Origin: JAZLIL01 sp045617405
Lineage (GTDB): Bacteria > Bacillota > Clostridia > Lachnospirales > Lachnospiraceae
Assembly: GCA_045617405.1 (NCBI GenBank)
Contig: JAZLIL010000209.1
Location: 1 to 8,705, forward strand
Reading direction: 5' to 3'
Length of the DNA: 8,705 nt
Position 1 is the first letter of the stretch. Each line of letters opens with the position of its first letter. Of this stretch, positions 6,355-8,705 are shown piece after piece. Below the pieces are notes generated by a model that searched no databases, was not told where the DNA came from, and worked only from the letters and a program-made list of their open reading frames with translations. Made by a program: the position numbers and the translations under genes.

Positions 6355-6693
6355 CTATGCATTCTCTTCCTGGCCGGGCTTTTCAATTTCAACAATCGCA
6401 CTCTTCTTCATGGGAATACGGCAGTTCTTGTTGTTTCCGAACTCTACGACCACAACCTCTTCCATAACGTCGATGATTACGCCGTAGAAGCCTGCTGTAG
6501 TAAGTACGCTGTCTCCGATAGCCATTGAATTCATCAGATCCTGCTGCTGCTGTTTCTGCTTCTTCTGAGGTCTGTACATTGCGAAGTAAAGAAGTGCAAT
6601 GATTACGACTGCATAAACCACAGTAAGAACCCATGAAGGCATTCCGCCGACTGCGCCTGCTGCTGCCTCAAGATACATAACACCGTTTAACAT
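6355..6693 (-). CDS. yajC: YajC, accessory subunit of the Sec translocase
   Basis: Small single-pass membrane protein (112 aa) that associates with SecDF-YidC at the SecYEG channel; it is not essential in the organisms studied. A short N-terminus (LNGVMYLEAAAGAVGG) precedes one membrane segment at about 20-41 (WVLTVVYAVVIIALLYFAM). The family signature follows, YRPQKKQKQQQQ, then the cytosolic beta-rich domain with GDSVLTTAGFYGVI and a short acidic end. Length and motif order are typical. The ATG at 6693 has GGAGG (6700-6704) 6 nt upstream; the ATG five codons later has no comparable site. It lies 29 nt downstream of tgt, a common clostridial pairing. Confidence 0.95.
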   Translation of the reverse strand: MLNGVMYLEAAAGAVGGMPSWVLTVVYAVVIIALLYFAMYRPQKKQKQQQQDLMNSMAIGDSVLTTAGFYGVIIDVMEEVVVVEFGNNKNCRIPMKKSAIVEIEKPGQEENA

Positions 6694-6722
6694 AAATTTC
6701 CTCCGTTCTGCTAATAAGCACC

Positions 6723-7856
6723 TTAATCATTTTCTTCTGAAAAGCCCTGAAGCTTTTTCCTTTTATAGTCGGCAAACCTCTTTTCCTCAATGGCCTCCCT
6801 GATCTCGCACATCATCGTGTTATAAAAATACAGATTGTGCAAAACCATAAGTCTTAACCCAAGCATCTCCTTCGCTTTGAGGAGATGGCGGATATAAGCT
6901 CTTGAGTAATTGCGGCATGCCGGGCACCCGCATCCGACCTCAATCGGCCGTTCATCCGTCTCATACTTTGCATTGAGAAGATTGATTTTACCGTGATTGG
7001 TATAGGCATGTCCGTGACGTCCGTTCCTCGTAGGATAGACACAATCGAAGAAATCGACTCCGCGCTCCACACCCTCAAGAATGTTCGCCGGTGTCCCGAC
7101 ACCCATCAGGTAAACAGGCTTGTTTTGCGGAAGGCACGGAACTGTCGAATCAAGGATTCTGTACATCTCTTCATGAGTCTCACCTACCGCCAGACCGCCT
7201 ACCGCGTAACCGTCAAGATTCATTTCCGCAATCTCCATCGCGTGCTCAATCCTGATGTCATCATAAGTTCCGCCCTGGTTGATGCCAAAGAGCATCTGCT
7301 GTCTGTTGATGGTCGTTTCAAGCGAATTCAGCCTGTCCATCTCAGTCTTGCAGCGTTTGAGCCACCTTGTGGTCCTGTCTGTCGAAGCCCAGACGTAATC
7401 CCTCGTTGCAGGATTGGCAACACACTCGTCAAAAGCCATTGCAATCGTTGATGCAAGATTTGACTGGATCTGCATGCTCTCCTCAGGTCCCATGAAGATC
7501 TTTCTGCCGTCGATGTGAGAGTTGAATGAAACGCCTTCCTCCTTAATCTTTCGAAGCTTCGCAAGGGAGAATACCTGAAAACCGCCCGAATCGGTAAGAA
7601 TCGGTCTGTCCCAGTTCATAAAGCGGTGAAGACCACCCATCTTCTTAACGACTTCGTCACCCGGTCTCACATGAAGATGATACGTATTGGACAGCTCAAC
7701 CTGTGTTCCGATCTCCTTAAGATCCATCGTAGACACTGCGCCCTTGATTGCCGCAACCGTTCCTACATTCATGAAAACAGGAGTCTCCACCGTTCCATGA
7801 ACCGTCTCGAGGCGACCGCGCCTTGCCTTTCCGTCTGTACAAAGGAGTGTATACAT
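6723..7856 (-). CDS. tgt: Queuine tRNA-ribosyltransferase (tRNA-guanine transglycosylase)
   Basis: Exchanges guanine-34 for preQ1 in tRNAs with GUN anticodons (Asp, Asn, His, Tyr), a step of queuosine synthesis. The 377-aa product has the full TIM-barrel enzyme: LSNTYHLHVRPG (55-66), catalytic D89 in LTDSGGFQVFS, AFDE (141-144), GINQGG (191-196), GGLAVGE (220-226), nucleophile D271 in FDCVYPTRNGRHG, and zinc ligands C309, C311, C314 and H340. The ATG at 7856 is chosen because AAGGAG lies upstream with 7 nt between GGAG (7864-7867) and start, and MYTLLCTDGKARRG is a usual Tgt beginning. The ATG at 7862 is too close to that site, and the one at 7931 lies upstream of the promoter. It is the first gene of the tgt-yajC-hypothetical operon. 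Confidence 0.97.
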   Translation of the reverse strand: MYTLLCTDGKARRGRLETVHGTVETPVFMNVGTVAAIKGAVSTMDLKEIGTQVELSNTYHLHVRPGDEVVKKMGGLHRFMNWDRPILTDSGGFQVFSLAKLRKIKEEGVSFNSHIDGRKIFMGPEESMQIQSNLASTIAMAFDECVANPATRDYVWASTDRTTRWLKRCKTEMDRLNSLETTINRQQMLFGINQGGTYDDIRIEHAMEIAEMNLDGYAVGGLAVGETHEEMYRILDSTVPCLPQNKPVYLMGVGTPANILEGVERGVDFFDCVYPTRNGRHGHAYTNHGKINLLNAKYETDERPIEVGCGCPACRNYSRAYIRHLLKAKEMLGLRLMVLHNLYFYNTMMCEIREAIEEKRFADYKRKKLQGFSEEND

Positions 7857-7893
7857 TATCATTCTCCTTAATCTGTCAAAAACTACTTTCCCT

Positions 7894-7922
7894 AGTATAC
7901 ATTGTATTTTTGTTTTTGTAAA
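7894..7922 (-). promoter_or_regulatory. Sigma-A promoter of the tgt operon
   Basis: On the minus strand -35 TTTACA (7917-7922) and -10 TATACT (7894-7899) are 17 bp apart, each one base from consensus. The predicted start near 7887 lies about 30 nt before the chosen tgt ATG. The -35 is back-to-back with that of the divergent tRNA promoter, only 2 bp apart. Confidence 0.75.
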
Positions 7923-7924
7923 GC

Positions 7925-7953
7925 TTGACATCTGTGATGATTAATTGTATTAT
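7925..7953 (+). promoter_or_regulatory. Sigma-A promoter of tRNA-Trp
   Basis: A consensus -35 TTGACA (7925-7930) and -10 TATTAT (7948-7953) are separated by exactly 17 bp. The predicted start is near 7960, leaving a 5' leader of about 23 nt that can form a small CTGTC/GACAG hairpin (7965-7977) before the tRNA. Confidence 0.8.
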
Positions 7954-7982
7954 ATGATTCGTGGCTGTCAGAGACAGACTAT

Positions 7983-8055
7983 AGGGGTATAGTTCAGCTG
8001 GTAGAATAACGGTCTCCAAAACCGCAGGTCGTGGGTTCGAATCCTACTGCCCCTG
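7983..8055 (+). tRNA. tRNA-Trp (anticodon CCA)
   Basis: A 73-nt cloverleaf. The acceptor stem AGGGGTA (7983-7989) pairs with TGCCCCT (8048-8054) with one G-T pair, and the discriminator is G8055. The D arm is GTTC/GAAT, the anticodon loop CTCCAAA (8014-8020) has CCA at 8016-8018, and the T arm GTGGG/CCTAC has loop TTCGAAT. The 3' CCA is not encoded, so it must be added. The top of the anticodon stem has an A-C mismatch (8009/8025), and the last D-stem pair is G-T. Confidence 0.97.
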
Positions 8056-8072
8056 TTCCCGTAAGGTAAATT

Positions 8073-8102
8073 AAAAGCATGTCATTTTCGACATGCTTTT
8101 TT
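8073..8102. terminator. Intrinsic terminator after tRNA-Trp, probably bidirectional
   Basis: AAAAGCATGTC (8073-8083) pairs perfectly with GACATGCTTTT (8090-8100) across an ATTTTC loop, and six T residues (8097-8102) end the rightward transcript. Read leftward the stem is followed by TTTTAATTT, so it can also stop the convergent PHP-domain gene, which has no other visible terminator. Confidence 0.9.
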
Positions 8103-8127
8103 CCTTCCCCAGCTTTTCACATTTCTC

Positions 8128-8257
8128 TTTCCGTCCGGCTTCCCTCAGTTCCCTTTCCGTACGGCTTCCCTCAGATCTCTTTCCGTACGGCTTCCTTCAG
8201 TTCTCTTTCCGTACGGCTTCTTTCAGTTCCCTTTCCGCCCTGCTTCTTTCAGCTTTT
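8128..8257. repeat. 26-bp tandem repeat array, five units, overlapping a gene's 3' end
   Basis: Units start at 8128, 8154, 8180, 8206 and 8232. The shared core is TTTCCGTACGGCTTC followed by a pyrimidine-rich TCAG segment. The middle three units carry the palindrome CCGTACGG (8157-8164, 8183-8190, 8209-8216); the first has CCGTCCGG and the last is the most diverged. The last unit and most of the fourth encode the final residues of the PHP protein, whose TGA (8223-8225) lies inside unit four. AGCTTTTCA occurs at 8111-8119 and again at 8251-8259, at the two edges of the array. There are no spacers, so this is not CRISPR. Confidence 0.9.
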
Positions 8258-8705
8258 CAAGAACTGACTCCGGAATGTTCATGTTCCCTCTTCCGATGCC
8301 AAGCTCAAGCTCGGGCTTATTGCTTCCATGAAAATCGGTTCCGCCCGAAGGGACAAGTCCGAATCTTCCGGCAAGACTTCTTGCGTAATCCTCGTCGTTG
8401 TTCACATTAGATGAATAATACACCTCGATTCCCCTAAGTCCCGCATTCGCAAGCCTTTCGACAAGCGCCTCAAGTTCCGGTTCGGGGAGCTTGTAAATGA
8501 GCGGATGAGCAAGTATCGGAATACCGCCGTTCTCCGATATGATGTCGATTGCCCGCTCCGGTGTCATGTAGGTTCGCGGAACAAAGCAAGGACAGTTGTT
8601 TCCCAGATACTTTGAAAAGACTGTTTCCATATCCTTAACATAACCTGCATTAACAAGATATCGTCCAAAATGAGCTCTTGTAAGTCGGATCGTAGCCATG
8701 TCGTT
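8223..8705 (-). CDS. PHP-domain phosphoesterase, C-terminal part (cut by right edge)
   Basis: The C-terminal 160 or so residues of a PHP (polymerase and histidinol phosphatase) domain metal-dependent phosphoesterase; its 5' end is beyond the right edge. The frame is open to the edge, so the ATG at 8699 is internal. Visible family signatures are TRAHFGRYLVNAGYV, the conserved FSKYLG and PRTYMTPERAIDII blocks, ILAHP with a metal-ligand histidine, GLRGIEVYYS, and the closing metal site GGTDFHG, then ELGIG. This order matches the YciV/TrpH-like branch (5' to 3' exoribonuclease or nucleoside 3',5'-bisphosphate phosphatase), but substrate cannot be fixed. The N-terminal HxH metal motif lies off the window. 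The last residues, EAGRKGN, are encoded within the 26-bp repeat array, so the C-terminal end is probably recent sequence. Confidence 0.9.
   Translation of the reverse strand, partial: NDMATIRLTRAHFGRYLVNAGYVKDMETVFSKYLGNNCPCFVPRTYMTPERAIDIISENGGIPILAHPLIYKLPEPELEALVERLANAGLRGIEVYYSSNVNNDEDYARSLAGRFGLVPSGGTDFHGSNKPELELGIGRGNMNIPESVLEKLKEAGRKGN

Noticed and set aside
7857..7931. N-terminal extension of tgt to an upstream ATG
   Set aside because: The extra 25 codons cover the tgt promoter and ribosome binding site and do not look like Tgt; the start at 7856 fits the site and the family.
8128..8257. CRISPR array or rightward small genes over the repeats
   Set aside because: Units are contiguous without unique spacers; the 62- and 105-codon frames across them are low-complexity products of the repeat with no ribosome binding site.

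Overview
The window looks like chromosomal DNA of a Gram-positive, low-to-moderate GC Clostridia-type bacterium (Bacillota, plausibly Lachnospiraceae). The reasons are strong GGAGG ribosome binding sites, sigma-A-type promoters with 17-bp spacers, a tgt-yajC gene order, a tRNA-Trp without encoded CCA, and a 6S-like RNA with clostridial features. The placement is inference from gene content. I see no insertion sequence, prophage, CRISPR array or other mobile element. Most of the window is ordinary core genome.

Layout, left to right. (1) ftsH reads leftward off the left edge; its N-terminal 473 residues are present. (2) A 444-bp gene-free gap upstream of ftsH holds a leftward structured RNA, most likely 6S RNA, with its own promoter and terminator; a candidate ftsH promoter lies just past that terminator. 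(3) A leftward two-component operon has an OmpR-family response regulator followed after 4 nt by a membrane sensor histidine kinase. (4) Divergent from it is a rightward gene for a secreted protein with Ig-like (Big_2-type) modules and an acidic Ser/Thr-rich tail. (5) A strong hairpin terminator separates that gene from a convergent gene for a double zinc-ribbon protein. (6) A leftward operon follows: tgt (queuosine tRNA modification), yajC (Sec accessory subunit) and an unrecognised 114-aa protein that probably starts at TTG. (7) A rightward single tRNA-Trp gene has its own promoter and terminator. (8) A five-unit 26-bp tandem array overlaps the 3' end of a leftward PHP-domain phosphoesterase gene cut by the right edge.

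The most interesting signal is the 199-bp divergent region between the response regulator and the Ig-like protein gene. Both promoters have a TATAAT -10 box and lack a recognisable -35 hexamer at normal spacing. Both instead carry TGACATA starting 16 bp upstream of the -10, so that exactly 10 bp separate TGACAT from TATAAT. On the Ig-protein side TGACAT is repeated 11 bp further upstream. Tandem half-sites at an 11-bp pitch ending 10 bp before the -10 are the arrangement expected of OmpR/PhoB-type activators that replace the -35 contact. The simplest model is an envelope-sensing system: the kinase phosphorylates the regulator, which activates its own operon and the secreted Ig-like protein. 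This regulatory link is inferred from the sequence and untested.
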